A stretch of 64,000 nt of DNA from Gammaproteobacteria bacterium (GTDB taxonomy: Bacteria > Pseudomonadota > Gammaproteobacteria > Pseudomonadales > Halieaceae): NCBI GenBank assembly GCA_030427485.1, contig JAUICG010000002.1, positions 310,001 to 374,000 of the forward strand, given 5' to 3'. The notes beneath the pieces were generated by a model that saw only the letters and a list, made by a program, of their open reading frames with translations, did not search any database and was not told the DNA's origin. The position numbers and the translations under genes were made by a program. Of the stretch, positions 54,825 through 63,807 are shown one piece after another (within the stretch, counting starts at the first letter, position 1; the number at the start of each line of letters is the position of its first letter).

Positions 54825-54878
54825 GGTTTCATGCTAACTTGATGGGCGAGTTTACGTTGTTCCGTGGAAAACCAGATT

Positions 54879-55877
54879 ATGCCGGAAAACCCTACTGAGA
54901 AACCCGCCCTGGTAGCGGGCGCGAGCGGTTTCGTGGGCAGCCATACCGCTCGCTTACTGGCCGACGAGGGTCGCAAGGTGCGCGCCCTGCTGCGCAGAAC
55001 CAGCGACTCGAGTGCGATGCAAGAGCTGCCAGTAGAGATTTACTATGGTGACGTACTCGATGTGGACTCACTGCGCAGGGCCATGGAGGGCTGTGGCAGC
55101 GTTTTTTACAGCGTTGTCGATGCGCGCTTCTGGTTGACTGATACCACTCCGCTGTACCGCAATAACGTGGAGGGACTGCGCAACGCAATGGATGTCGCAC
55201 TGGAGTGCGGTATCGAACATTTCATTTTTACCAGCACCATGGGCACCCTCGGTATCAACCCCGGGGGGCTGGTCACCGAGGATATTCCTTTCAACTGGCT
55301 GGACCGTGCCCCTCCCTATATCCTCGCCCGCCTGGAAGCCGAGAACACATTCCTGTCCTACTGCCGCGAGAAAGGCCTGCCCGGCGTCGCCTTGTGTGTC
55401 GCCAATACATACGGCCCCCAGGATTACCAACCGACCCCCCACGGTGGTATGTTGTGGAAGGTGGCAAATGGCGAGGCAAGTTCCACGGTAGATACCGGCG
55501 CCCCGACCGTTGATATTCGCGATGTCGCACAGGCGGCACTGCTTGCAGAGACACACGGCCGCCCGGGCGAGCGTTACATTATCGCCAATGAATTCATCCG
55601 CAATCGCGATTTTTACGCGATGGCGGCCGCCGAACGCGGTCACAAACCACCGCGGGTCATCCCATACTGGATTGCCTACTCCGTGGCGTGGATTGCCGAG
55701 CGCGTGTTCAAACTGCTGGGCAAACGCGACTATTTGCTGAGCACAGACGCGGTCTATCTTTCAAGAGTGTTCCAGGCGATGGACAACAGCAAGGCGCGCC
55801 GGGAATTGCACTGGGACCCCAGGCCGGTAGAAGAGACCGTCAGGGACGCAGTGGCGTGGTATGCCCGCCAACAGTGA
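54879..55877 (+). CDS. NAD-dependent epimerase/dehydratase, 3beta-HSD-like
   Basis: An extended SDR of about 332 residues. The Rossmann loop ALVAGASGFVGSHTARLLAD lies at the N-terminus, followed by DVLDVDSLRRAMEGCGSVF, FIFTSTMGTLGINPGG and the active-site region in which Tyr/Lys is replaced or shifted (PPYILARLEAENTF carries Tyr but Arg instead of Lys). The later part (GERYIIANEFIRNRDFYAMA, TDAVYLSRVFQAMDNSKARR) is like bacterial 3beta-hydroxysteroid/cholesterol dehydrogenase-type proteins. GTG 54864 is an alternative start. The neighbourhood with steroid catabolism makes a sterol substrate attractive but unproven. Confidence 0.83.
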   Translation: MPENPTEKPALVAGASGFVGSHTARLLADEGRKVRALLRRTSDSSAMQELPVEIYYGDVLDVDSLRRAMEGCGSVFYSVVDARFWLTDTTPLYRNNVEGLRNAMDVALECGIEHFIFTSTMGTLGINPGGLVTEDIPFNWLDRAPPYILARLEAENTFLSYCREKGLPGVALCVANTYGPQDYQPTPHGGMLWKVANGEASSTVDTGAPTVDIRDVAQAALLAETHGRPGERYIIANEFIRNRDFYAMAAAERGHKPPRVIPYWIAYSVAWIAERVFKLLGKRDYLLSTDAVYLSRVFQAMDNSKARRELHWDPRPVEETVRDAVAWYARQQ

Positions 55878-55964
55878 CGCGGGAAGACACCACCAATCCC
55901 GCCGGAGCCCGCTAGCGGGTGTTCGCCTGAAGCGACAGAGTATCACATGGAGGCACCCTTAAAG

Positions 55965-57071
55965 ATGTCCATGGATTCACTGCTACCCGTTGCGGTCTAT
56001 GGTTCCAGCATCTCTTACTTTACCGGAAAGCTGGAGAACTACTTTCGCATCAAGGGGATTCCCTACGAGTTGCGCAGCCTGAGCGCACCACATTGCATGA
56101 ACCTGGTGCGGCAGAACACCGGTTCGACACAAATGCCGGCACTGCTGTTAGGCGACGGACGCTGGATGACCGACAGCACCGCCATTATCCAGTGGTTCGA
56201 AGCCGAGTTCCCGGAGCCGGAAATAATCCCGACCGATCCGTTGCAGCGTTTTTTCAGCCTGTTACTGGAAGACTACGCCGACGAATGGTTGTGGCGCCCG
56301 GCGATGCACTACCGCTGGTACTATCCGGAAGGCGCGCGTTACGCCAGCAGCCACCTGGCCAGGGAACTGGCAGCGGATATTCCTGCGCCCTTTTTTTTGA
56401 AGCGCTGGTCTATCACCCGCAGGCAGCGCAACGGCTACACGGCTGGTGATGGCATCCGGCGGGACCAGGTGCCAGGCGTCGAAGCCATCTTCCACCGCAC
56501 GCTGGAGCAACTGGAGGCGATATTCCGGCAGCGCCCGTTCTTGTTGGGCGACAGGCCAGGGATCGCCGACATCGCATTCTCCGGCCCGTTTTACCGCCAT
56601 TTCGCGCTGGATCCGGTACCGGCGCAGATCATGCGGCAACAGGCGCCCGCGGTGTGGGAGTGGGCCGCTCGTCTTGCGAACCACGGGCACCGGGAGAGGG
56701 CGGGCGCCATAATGCAGGGCATTCCCGCAGACTGGGGGCCTCTACTCGACGAGATTGGTGGTGACTACCTGCCCTACCTGTGCGCGAATGTCGACGCAGT
56801 AGTGAAAGGCGAAAAGCGTTTCAACGCTGAAATTGGCGGCGTGCACTATCGCGGCGCGCGGTGGTCAAAGTACCGCGTCTGGTGTCTCCAGCGGTTGCGC
56901 GAAGAGTATTCGGGCTTGCCTGAACCGGCACGGGAAGAGGCGCGCGCCCTATTGCAGCAACACAATTGCTGGGGGCCACTCTGGCGCCACCCGCGGCTGC
57001 CGGTCGATGAAGCGCTCTGCGCCCGACTGCCCTTTTTCTGCGATGCCAAGATGATTGATGTCTACGACTAA
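55965..57071 (+). CDS. Glutathione S-transferase-like protein
   Basis: About 368 residues from ATG 55965, which has GGAGG eleven bases upstream (ATG 55947 gives six more). A thioredoxin-like N-domain (VAVYGSSISYFTGKLENYFR, TQMPALLLGDGRWMTDSTAI) is followed by a helical C-domain (FLLGDRPGIADIAFSGPFYR). The Ser/Tyr residues near SISYFTGK would contact glutathione. The protein is longer than ordinary GSTs by a 100-residue C-terminal extension. It follows the epimerase gene on the same strand (about 90 bp) and precedes ppc. Function is unknown beyond glutathione-dependent chemistry. Confidence 0.8.
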   Translation: MSMDSLLPVAVYGSSISYFTGKLENYFRIKGIPYELRSLSAPHCMNLVRQNTGSTQMPALLLGDGRWMTDSTAIIQWFEAEFPEPEIIPTDPLQRFFSLLLEDYADEWLWRPAMHYRWYYPEGARYASSHLARELAADIPAPFFLKRWSITRRQRNGYTAGDGIRRDQVPGVEAIFHRTLEQLEAIFRQRPFLLGDRPGIADIAFSGPFYRHFALDPVPAQIMRQQAPAVWEWAARLANHGHRERAGAIMQGIPADWGPLLDEIGGDYLPYLCANVDAVVKGEKRFNAEIGGVHYRGARWSKYRVWCLQRLREEYSGLPEPAREEARALLQQHNCWGPLWRHPRLPVDEALCARLPFFCDAKMIDVYD

Positions 57072-57103
57072 CGCGACGTACCCAATGGACCATAGGTGAC
57101 GCC

Positions 57104-59731
57104 ATGAGCAACCAGCAATATTCCTCACTGCGACAGAATGTCAGCATGCTAGGCCGCATCCTGGGTGAAACCATGAGTAACGCTGCAGGCCCCGAATTCC
57201 TCGACAAAATCGAACAGATTCGCACTCTGTCCAAGGCCGCGCGGGCAGGCGACCGTGACGCTGAAGCACGTCTGAAATCCCTTCTGCTTGGCCTCGGGAC
57301 GGATGAGCTGCTCCCCGTTGCCAGGGCTTTCAGCCAGTTTCTCAATCTCGCCAACATTGCCGACCAACACCACAATATTTCCCGCGAGATGGACAGGGAG
57401 TATTCCGCGACCGAGACGCTCTCGAGCGTCTTCGAACTGTTGCAAAGCGATGGCCGCAGCGCCGAGGAGATTGGTGCAGCGATCAACCATCTCAGGATAG
57501 AGCTTGTGCTGACCGCTCACCCCACCGAAATTACCCGTCGCACCCTGATTCACAAACACGGCGAAATTGATTCCTGCCTGGGCCAGATGGAACTGGCCGG
57601 ACTTAGCCAGCGGGAGGAGTACGTCATTCACCAACGTCTGCGCGAACTGATTGCCCAGATCTGGCACACCCATGACTTCCGCGACAAGCGGCCCACGCCC
57701 ATTGACGAGGCAAAATGGGGGTTCGCGGTAGTGGAGAACTCACTGTGGGACGCAATCCCGGAGTTTCTTCGCAGATTGAACAATACCCTGCATGACGTCA
57801 CCGGCCGGCCGCTACCGGAAGAGGCCATGCCTGTGACCTTCGCTTCCTGGTTGGGTGGTGACCGCGACGGCAATCCGAATGTGACGGCAGCGGTAACGGA
57901 AGAGGTGCTTTTACTGGGCCGGTGGCAGGCAACCGCACTCTACCTGCGGGATGTAGAGACGCTGGTAGAAGAATTATCCATGACAGCCTCCAATGACACC
58001 CTGAGGGCCATGAGCGAGAACAAACGCGAACCTTATCGCGGTGTACTCAGGGTATTGCGTGACAGGCTCCGGTATACGCTGCACGCGTTAACCGGACAAA
58101 TCAATGAACACAGGGCGCCGCCCGACGATATTATCCTGCGCGAAGCGGAACTGTGGCAACCGGCCTATGCCTGCTACCAGTCGTTATTGGATTGTGGCAT
58201 GGTCAATATCGCCAGCGGCAAGTTGCTGGATCTGCTGAGGCGAATCAAATGCTTTGGCGTGAACCTGGTGCGACTGGATATTCGCCAGGACTCTGATCGC
58301 CATATCGAGGCCCTCAGCGAATTGACGCGGTTTCTGGGGCTGGGTGATTACCAGCAGTGGGATGAACGCCAGAAGCAGACGTTTTTACTTGAGGAACTCG
58401 CCAGCAAACGGCCGCTGATTCCCACAGACTGGCAACCGGGTGAGCAGGTCAGGGAGGTACTCGACACCTGCGCCGTGGTGGCGAGGCAACCACCCGGGGC
58501 GCTGGGCTGCTATATCATTTCGATGGCGCGGCAAGCGTCAGATGTGCTGGCCGTGGAATTGTTGCTGAAAGCGTCCGGACTCCGCTCTGCGCTCCCGGTT
58601 GTGCCCCTGTTTGAAACCCTCGACGATCTCAATCGCTCCGCACTGGTCATCGATCAACTGTTGTGTATTCCACAGTACCTCGATCATCTGCAGGGAAGGC
58701 TGATGGTGATGATCGGTTATTCCGACTCCTCCAAGGATGCGGGAATGCTGGCCGCCTCCTGGGCCCAGTACACCGCGCAGGAAGCACTGGTAAAACGGTG
58801 CAGGCAATCCGGTATCAAGCTCACTTTATTCCACGGCCGGGGAGGCACTATTGGCCGTGGCGGAGCCCCGGCTCATGCCGCGTTGCTGTCCCAGCCACCG
58901 GGCTCACTGGAGAACGGCCTGCGCGTTACCGAACAGGGGGAAATGATCCGCACCAAACTGGGACTCAAGGGCATGGCTATCAAGACACTGGCCCTCTACA
59001 CCAGCGCGATACTGCAGGCCAACTTGAAAGAACCGCCGGTACCGAAACAGGAGTGGCGAGACGTGATGGGTAGCCTTGCCGCGAACTCCTGCAACTACTA
59101 CCGGGCCTATGTTCGCGACAACGCAGATTTCGTCAGCTATTTCCGCGAAGCGACGCCCGAGCAGGAACTCGCCAAACTGCCCCTTGGCTCCCGGCCCGCC
59201 AGGCGAAAAGGCGGCGGCGGTATCGCGTCCCTGCGCGCCATTCCCTGGATTTTCGCCTGGACCCAGAACCGCCTGATGCTGCCTGCCTGGCTGGGGGCGG
59301 GCCAGGCATTCAGGGATTCAATGACGGCTGGAAAAACCGCGACCCTGCAAGAGATGAGTAACGACTGGCCATTTTTCGCCACCCGCCTGTCGATGCTGGA
59401 AATGGTGTTCGCCAAAGCCGACAGTGGCCTATCCGCTTACTACGATGAGAAACTGGTTTCGCCACAATACCGGGAAATCGGTGAACGGCTGCGTGCGCAG
59501 CTGGCCTCCGATATCGACGTGATCCTCGAACTGCTGGGTGAAAGCGAGTTACTGCAGCACCAGTCCTGGCCTCGCGAGTCTATCCAGTTGAGAAATATCT
59601 ACACCGATCCGCTGAACTTTCTACAGGCGGAGCTACTGGAACGAAATCGCCGGCAGCAGGATGATGACATTGACCAGGCTATTATGGTGACCATCGCCGG
59701 CATTGCCGCGGGTATGCGTAATACCGGGTGA
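57104..59731 (+). CDS. ppc: Phosphoenolpyruvate carboxylase
   Basis: The 875-residue enzyme makes oxaloacetate from PEP and bicarbonate to refill the TCA cycle. Catalytic and structural motifs are all present: VLTAHPTEITRRTL with the essential His, WLGGDRDGNPNVTA, VMIGYSDSSKDAGMLAASW, FHGRGGTIGRGGAPAHAA and the C-terminal tetrapeptide context GIAAGMRNTG with the conserved Asn-Thr-Gly. Length fits the bacterial type. AGGTGA precedes the ATG. This anaplerotic role would suit growth on steroid-derived acetyl- and propionyl-CoA, although that is inference. Confidence 0.97.
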   Translation: MSNQQYSSLRQNVSMLGRILGETMSNAAGPEFLDKIEQIRTLSKAARAGDRDAEARLKSLLLGLGTDELLPVARAFSQFLNLANIADQHHNISREMDREYSATETLSSVFELLQSDGRSAEEIGAAINHLRIELVLTAHPTEITRRTLIHKHGEIDSCLGQMELAGLSQREEYVIHQRLRELIAQIWHTHDFRDKRPTPIDEAKWGFAVVENSLWDAIPEFLRRLNNTLHDVTGRPLPEEAMPVTFASWLGGDRDGNPNVTAAVTEEVLLLGRWQATALYLRDVETLVEELSMTASNDTLRAMSENKREPYRGVLRVLRDRLRYTLHALTGQINEHRAPPDDIILREAELWQPAYACYQSLLDCGMVNIASGKLLDLLRRIKCFGVNLVRLDIRQDSDRHIEALSELTRFLGLGDYQQWDERQKQTFLLEELASKRPLIPTDWQPGEQVREVLDTCAVVARQPPGALGCYIISMARQASDVLAVELLLKASGLRSALPVVPLFETLDDLNRSALVIDQLLCIPQYLDHLQGRLMVMIGYSDSSKDAGMLAASWAQYTAQEALVKRCRQSGIKLTLFHGRGGTIGRGGAPAHAALLSQPPGSLENGLRVTEQGEMIRTKLGLKGMAIKTLALYTSAILQANLKEPPVPKQEWRDVMGSLAANSCNYYRAYVRDNADFVSYFREATPEQELAKLPLGSRPARRKGGGGIASLRAIPWIFAWTQNRLMLPAWLGAGQAFRDSMTAGKTATLQEMSNDWPFFATRLSMLEMVFAKADSGLSAYYDEKLVSPQYREIGERLRAQLASDIDVILELLGESELLQHQSWPRESIQLRNIYTDPLNFLQAELLERNRRQQDDDIDQAIMVTIAGIAAGMRNTG

Positions 59732-59750
59732 ACGGCGCCTGAGTCACTGG

Positions 59751-61274
59751 CTAGGCGTCGGCAGGTACCAGCCGTACGATCTGACCGCCGCCCGCGTGTT
59801 CCAGCAACAGGTAAACGTTTCCGTCAGGACCCGTCTCGACATCCCGGATGCGGGCCAGGCGTTTCAGCAATACTTCGGAGCGGACCAGGCGGTCGTTCTC
59901 GTCCAGCACGATGCGGTACAGTTCTGAGGCTTTCAAAGAACCCACCAACGCGTTGCCCTGCCAGCGCGGAAACTGCCCGCCTTCGTAGAAGATGAAACTG
60001 GATACCGCCGGCGCCGGCGTGAAGTCCACGACGGGTTGTTCGATATCGTTAAGGTCAAACGCGAGATCGAGCCACTCTCCGTAAGCGATGGCCGACCCAT
60101 CGTAGTTCAATCCCAGCGAAGTCAAGGGCCAGCCATAATTGCGACCGGGACGCAGCAGGTTCAGCTCATCGCCACCGCGCGGGCCCATTTCGGTAGACCA
60201 CAGCTGTTGCCTCCGATTACTAAACTCCAGTCCCTGCGGGCTGCGATGGCCGTAGGTCCAGATGGTGGGATATGCACCCGCAGTTCTTGCAAACGGGTTG
60301 TCCGCTGGCACTCGGCCGTCGTCATGTACCCGGTGGATTTTACCCCAGGGTTTGGCGAGGTCCTGTACACCGTCGAAGTTACTGCTGCCCTTGATACCCA
60401 CGCTGATGTACAGATACCCGGCATCGTCAAAGGCCAGGCGGCCGCCAGCCCCGATATCGGGGACGAATGAGTAGTACTCCGCGCCGGGATTCCAGATGAC
60501 TTCCTCATCCACCCATCTGCCGTCACGAATGCGCCCGCGCACCACGCGATTGACGCTTCTGGCGATCAGGGTGCAATCGGCGCAGCGCTCGGTATGATGC
60601 AGGTAAATCCAGCCGTTACTGGCGTACTCGGGGTGGAGTGCGACATCCAGCAGCCAACCGTGTCCCCAGACCAGCACCAGTTCGATACTGTCATCGAATA
60701 CCGCAGGCGTACCGCTGATCAATTCCGAAACACTGCCGTCAGTCTCGACGATACGCAAGCCCTTCATTTTCTCCGATACCAGTATGCGACCGTCGGGTAA
60801 GGGCGCAATGGAAAACGGCAGCGGATCTATACGGTCCGTAACGATTTCGACGCGAAAGGCCTGTGCCTCGGTCTCGACGATGCCGCCAGGGATGGCAATC
60901 GGCGCATCTACCTTGAAGTCGGTGAACAGGCGATCAACGCGTCGTTCGGCGATATAAATGGCCAGGCCACGGATTTCCTCTGCGGAGAGTTGCGCCGACC
61001 AGGGCTGCATACCACTTTGAGGAAAGCCGTGGGCAATACTCTTGCCAAGTGCGGCCACTGAATCGCCGTGGGACAGTTCGGTGTTGACCAGCGCAGTCCC
61101 GAGCGCGGGCACGCCCTCAAGGTTTGCACCATGGCAGCGACTGCAGTGCCTATCGTAGGTGCTGACGAACGGGTCAACAACGCCGCTCTCGCGTAACGAC
61201 AGCCAGGCGACTGCAGCAAGCGCCGCGATAACACACAACACCAGAAAAAGTTTCCTAAAAGCTGCACCGGGCAT
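59751..61274 (-). CDS. Cytochrome c-PQQ-dependent sugar dehydrogenase fusion
   Basis: The 507-residue protein has a membrane anchor or signal (KLFLVLCVIAALAAVAWLSL), then a small cytochrome c domain with haem motif CSRCH (44-48) and Met ligand candidates in GFPQSGMQPW. A beta-propeller of the soluble glucose/sorbosone dehydrogenase family follows, with GHGWLLDVALHPEYASNGW, TYGHRSPQGLEF and ELNLLRPGRNYGWP. It should oxidise a sugar or alcohol in the periplasm and pass electrons to the respiratory chain through its own haem. Upstream by 8 bp lies the archaemetzincin-like gene, so both share a transcript. Confidence 0.87.
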   Translation of the reverse strand: MPGAAFRKLFLVLCVIAALAAVAWLSLRESGVVDPFVSTYDRHCSRCHGANLEGVPALGTALVNTELSHGDSVAALGKSIAHGFPQSGMQPWSAQLSAEEIRGLAIYIAERRVDRLFTDFKVDAPIAIPGGIVETEAQAFRVEIVTDRIDPLPFSIAPLPDGRILVSEKMKGLRIVETDGSVSELISGTPAVFDDSIELVLVWGHGWLLDVALHPEYASNGWIYLHHTERCADCTLIARSVNRVVRGRIRDGRWVDEEVIWNPGAEYYSFVPDIGAGGRLAFDDAGYLYISVGIKGSSNFDGVQDLAKPWGKIHRVHDDGRVPADNPFARTAGAYPTIWTYGHRSPQGLEFSNRRQQLWSTEMGPRGGDELNLLRPGRNYGWPLTSLGLNYDGSAIAYGEWLDLAFDLNDIEQPVVDFTPAPAVSSFIFYEGGQFPRWQGNALVGSLKASELYRIVLDENDRLVRSEVLLKRLARIRDVETGPDGNVYLLLEHAGGGQIVRLVPADA

Positions 61275-61282
61275 GTTCGTTC

Positions 61283-61930
61283 TCAGGGGTAGCAGGTGCT
61301 CACACGGTACACATCCTCGGGACCCAGGACCGGGCTATGCCGGGCACTGAAGATTTCCAGCGAGGGTTCATCGCCGTAAACGCCATACGCAATACCCCGG
61401 TTGAGGTGCTTCAGCACCCTCTCCTGCATGTCGTCAGATGCGGTGCGATCGGCGATAAGCCTCGATACCAGAGTTGGTTCCATGTCATTGACCCGCGACA
61501 ATGAAACAACGGCGACATCCCCATAGTGCACTGAATACACATACGCCAGATCGGAGCGGTGATAGTTCAGGTCTTCATTTGTCAGCACGAGTACGAACGC
61601 ATTGTTGCCCTGCAGTTGTTGGGCGACTTCCAGACCCACGCACGCCAGAAAGGAGGCATCGTACTGGTCACTGTCGGACATCAGCATTCTCCCGTCCTTT
61701 GCCACAGCGCCCGAAACGACAATCCCGGCGCTATGCTGCTCCTTTAGTTTAGCTGCCAGCATACCGACATACTCGGTCGGAAGACCTGTCAGCGGAACAA
61801 TCACGATGTTTCGGGCGACCGCTGTACCTGTCCCGGCATCAGCAGGCTCGCTGCGGACAAGAAACTCCCTAACAGCGACGAACATCGCGGCCACTACCAC
61901 CATACAGACTACAGCCTTCCATGCTTTCAT
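61283..61930 (-). CDS. Archaemetzincin-like protein lacking the zinc motif
   Basis: About 215 residues from ATG 61930 (MKAWKAVVCMVVVAAMFVAV), an N-terminal membrane anchor or signal. The segments AFVLVLTNEDLNYHRSDLAY, GDVAVVSLSRVND and QERVLKHLNRGIAYGVYGDE line up in order and spacing with the M54 archaemetzincin pattern. However, the HExxHxxGxxH zinc site is replaced by LKHLNRGIAYGVYG. It could be a pseudoenzyme or a distant relative. The similarity is my own reading and needs a profile search. It is coupled to the sugar dehydrogenase gene. Confidence 0.55.
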   Translation of the reverse strand: MKAWKAVVCMVVVAAMFVAVREFLVRSEPADAGTGTAVARNIVIVPLTGLPTEYVGMLAAKLKEQHSAGIVVSGAVAKDGRMLMSDSDQYDASFLACVGLEVAQQLQGNNAFVLVLTNEDLNYHRSDLAYVYSVHYGDVAVVSLSRVNDMEPTLVSRLIADRTASDDMQERVLKHLNRGIAYGVYGDEPSLEIFSARHSPVLGPEDVYRVSTCYP

Positions 61931-62087
61931 GCGTTTGTCGCCCAATTCTTTCCTTGAACTTCGGTAGCAGACAAATAAGGGTAACAATCACTCCAGACCT
62001 CTGGGCGGGGATGCGTGCTGCCGCTCCCTGTGCGCATCCAGCCCTGCCACCCGGAACTAACTTGGAATCAAGCGACTCGCCACCGTA

Positions 62088-63719
62088 TTACTCGGGGAAG
62101 GAATAATCCTTGAACATCTCACGCAACTGGACTTTCTGTATCTTGCCCGTTGCAGTATGCGGTAACTCATCGACAAACTCCACCGCTTCAGGCGTCCACC
62201 ACCTGGCGATCCTGCCCTCAAACCAGGCCAGCATTTCCTCGGCGGTGAGATCCTCGCCCTGCGGGCCGCGAACCACGATCAGCAATGGCCGCTCACTCCA
62301 CTTGGGATGAAAGTGCCCGATCACCGCTGCCTCTGCGACTTTGGGATGATCGGTGGCGGCGTTCTCCACTTCAATGGAGGAAATCCATTCACCACCTGAC
62401 TTGATCACATCCTTGGTGCGATCGGTAATTGCCATATAGCCGTCCGCATTAATGGTGGCAACATCGCCGGTTTCAAACCAGCCTTCTTCCCGCGAATGGG
62501 CGTCGGAGCCCTCCAGTTTGAAATAGCTGGAGCATACCCATGGGCCACGCACCATCAGCGAGCCGAATGCAACCCCATCCCACGGCAACTCCGCACCGTC
62601 GTCGTCGACAATTTTCATCTCCACGCCGAAAATGGGCCGACCGCCTTTCAGGCGCACTTTCGCAAACTCCTGTTCGCTGTACTTCTCCCGTTCGGCGCCG
62701 CTGGCATTGGCGGTACCCAGTGGGCTCATCTCCGTCATCCCCCACCCGACTCGCGTCTCCACGCCATAACCATCGAAATCTTCCATAATGGACAGCGGAC
62801 AGGCTGCGCCTCCAACCACGATCTGCCGCAGTGAATCAACCCGCTCGCCCGAGGACTTGAGATGCGCCAGCACGCCCAGCCAGACAGTCGGTACGCCCGC
62901 TGACAGCGTCACCTTCTCTTCATTGATAAGATCGCAAAGCGTCTTGCCATCACCCATCTTACTGCCAGGAAATACCAGTTTGGCCCCCGCCATGGGACAG
63001 GAGTAGGGGTTGCCCCAGGCGTTGACGTGAAACATCGGCACAATCGGCATCACCACATCGCTGCGTGAAATAGCCAGCGCGTCGGGCATCATGGTGGCGT
63101 AGGCATGCAGCATGGTCGAGCGGTGAGAGTACAACACGCCCTTGGGATTGCCTGTCGTGCCCGAGGTATAGCACAGCGCACAGGCGGAATTCTCGTCCAG
63201 TTGCGGCCACTGGAACGCACTGCTTCCCGACGCGACCAGCGACTCGTAGCAAATCGCATTGGCCAGGTTCGTCGTCGGCATGCGATCTTCACTTGTCAGT
63301 ATCACCCAACCCTGCACCATAGGGCATTGCTCCGCCAGCCCTTCTACCAGCGGCAGGAAGTCCGGGTCCAGGAACACGTAGCGATCCTCGGCATGGTTGA
63401 TAATAAACACCAGTTGCTCGGGAAAAAGCCGCGGGTTTATCGTGTGGCAGACGAAGCCGCTGCAGGCTGATGCATAGTACGTTTCAAAATGCCGGTAGTC
63501 ATTCCACGCCAGTGTGGCGACACGGTCACTTTGCGCCAGGCCCCAATGCGATATCGCGTCAGCGAGTTGTCGCGCGCGCGCGAACGCCTCGCGATAGGTA
63601 TACCGATGGCGGGGATTGTCTGCCGTTATCGACACGATTTCAGCGCCACCGTTGACGCGCTCCGCGTGTTCCACAATTGACGGAATCGTCAGTTGCTGGG
63701 TCATCATCAAACCGTTCAT
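62088..63719 (-). CDS. Acyl-CoA ligase, DmdB-like (AMP-forming)
   Basis: The 543-residue enzyme has the AMP-binding motif CYTSGTTGNPKGVLYSHRST, PMFHVNAWGNPYSCPMAGAK, LSAGVPTVWLGVLAHL, VGWGMTEMSPLG, the hinge ITDRTKDVIKSGGEWISSIE and the catalytic Lys in TATGKIQKVQLREM. The N-terminus (MMTQQLTIPSIVEHAERV, HTINPRLFPEQLVFIINHAE) is that of medium-chain or 3-methylmercaptopropionate-CoA ligases such as DmdB. It may serve fatty acids or DMSP-derived acids. AGGAGAG precedes the ATG. It follows the MBL-fold gene on the same strand by 88 bp. Confidence 0.88.
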   Translation of the reverse strand: MNGLMMTQQLTIPSIVEHAERVNGGAEIVSITADNPRHRYTYREAFARARQLADAISHWGLAQSDRVATLAWNDYRHFETYYASACSGFVCHTINPRLFPEQLVFIINHAEDRYVFLDPDFLPLVEGLAEQCPMVQGWVILTSEDRMPTTNLANAICYESLVASGSSAFQWPQLDENSACALCYTSGTTGNPKGVLYSHRSTMLHAYATMMPDALAISRSDVVMPIVPMFHVNAWGNPYSCPMAGAKLVFPGSKMGDGKTLCDLINEEKVTLSAGVPTVWLGVLAHLKSSGERVDSLRQIVVGGAACPLSIMEDFDGYGVETRVGWGMTEMSPLGTANASGAEREKYSEQEFAKVRLKGGRPIFGVEMKIVDDDGAELPWDGVAFGSLMVRGPWVCSSYFKLEGSDAHSREEGWFETGDVATINADGYMAITDRTKDVIKSGGEWISSIEVENAATDHPKVAEAAVIGHFHPKWSERPLLIVVRGPQGEDLTAEEMLAWFEGRIARWWTPEAVEFVDELPHTATGKIQKVQLREMFKDYSFPE

Positions 63720-63807
63720 GGATAGTGCTCTCCTGCTTTATTGTTAGTAGCGGTTACCCAAAGTGGGCCTGTACGGAGGCGAGCTGTGTGGCGCAGCGAT
63801 TTGCGAC

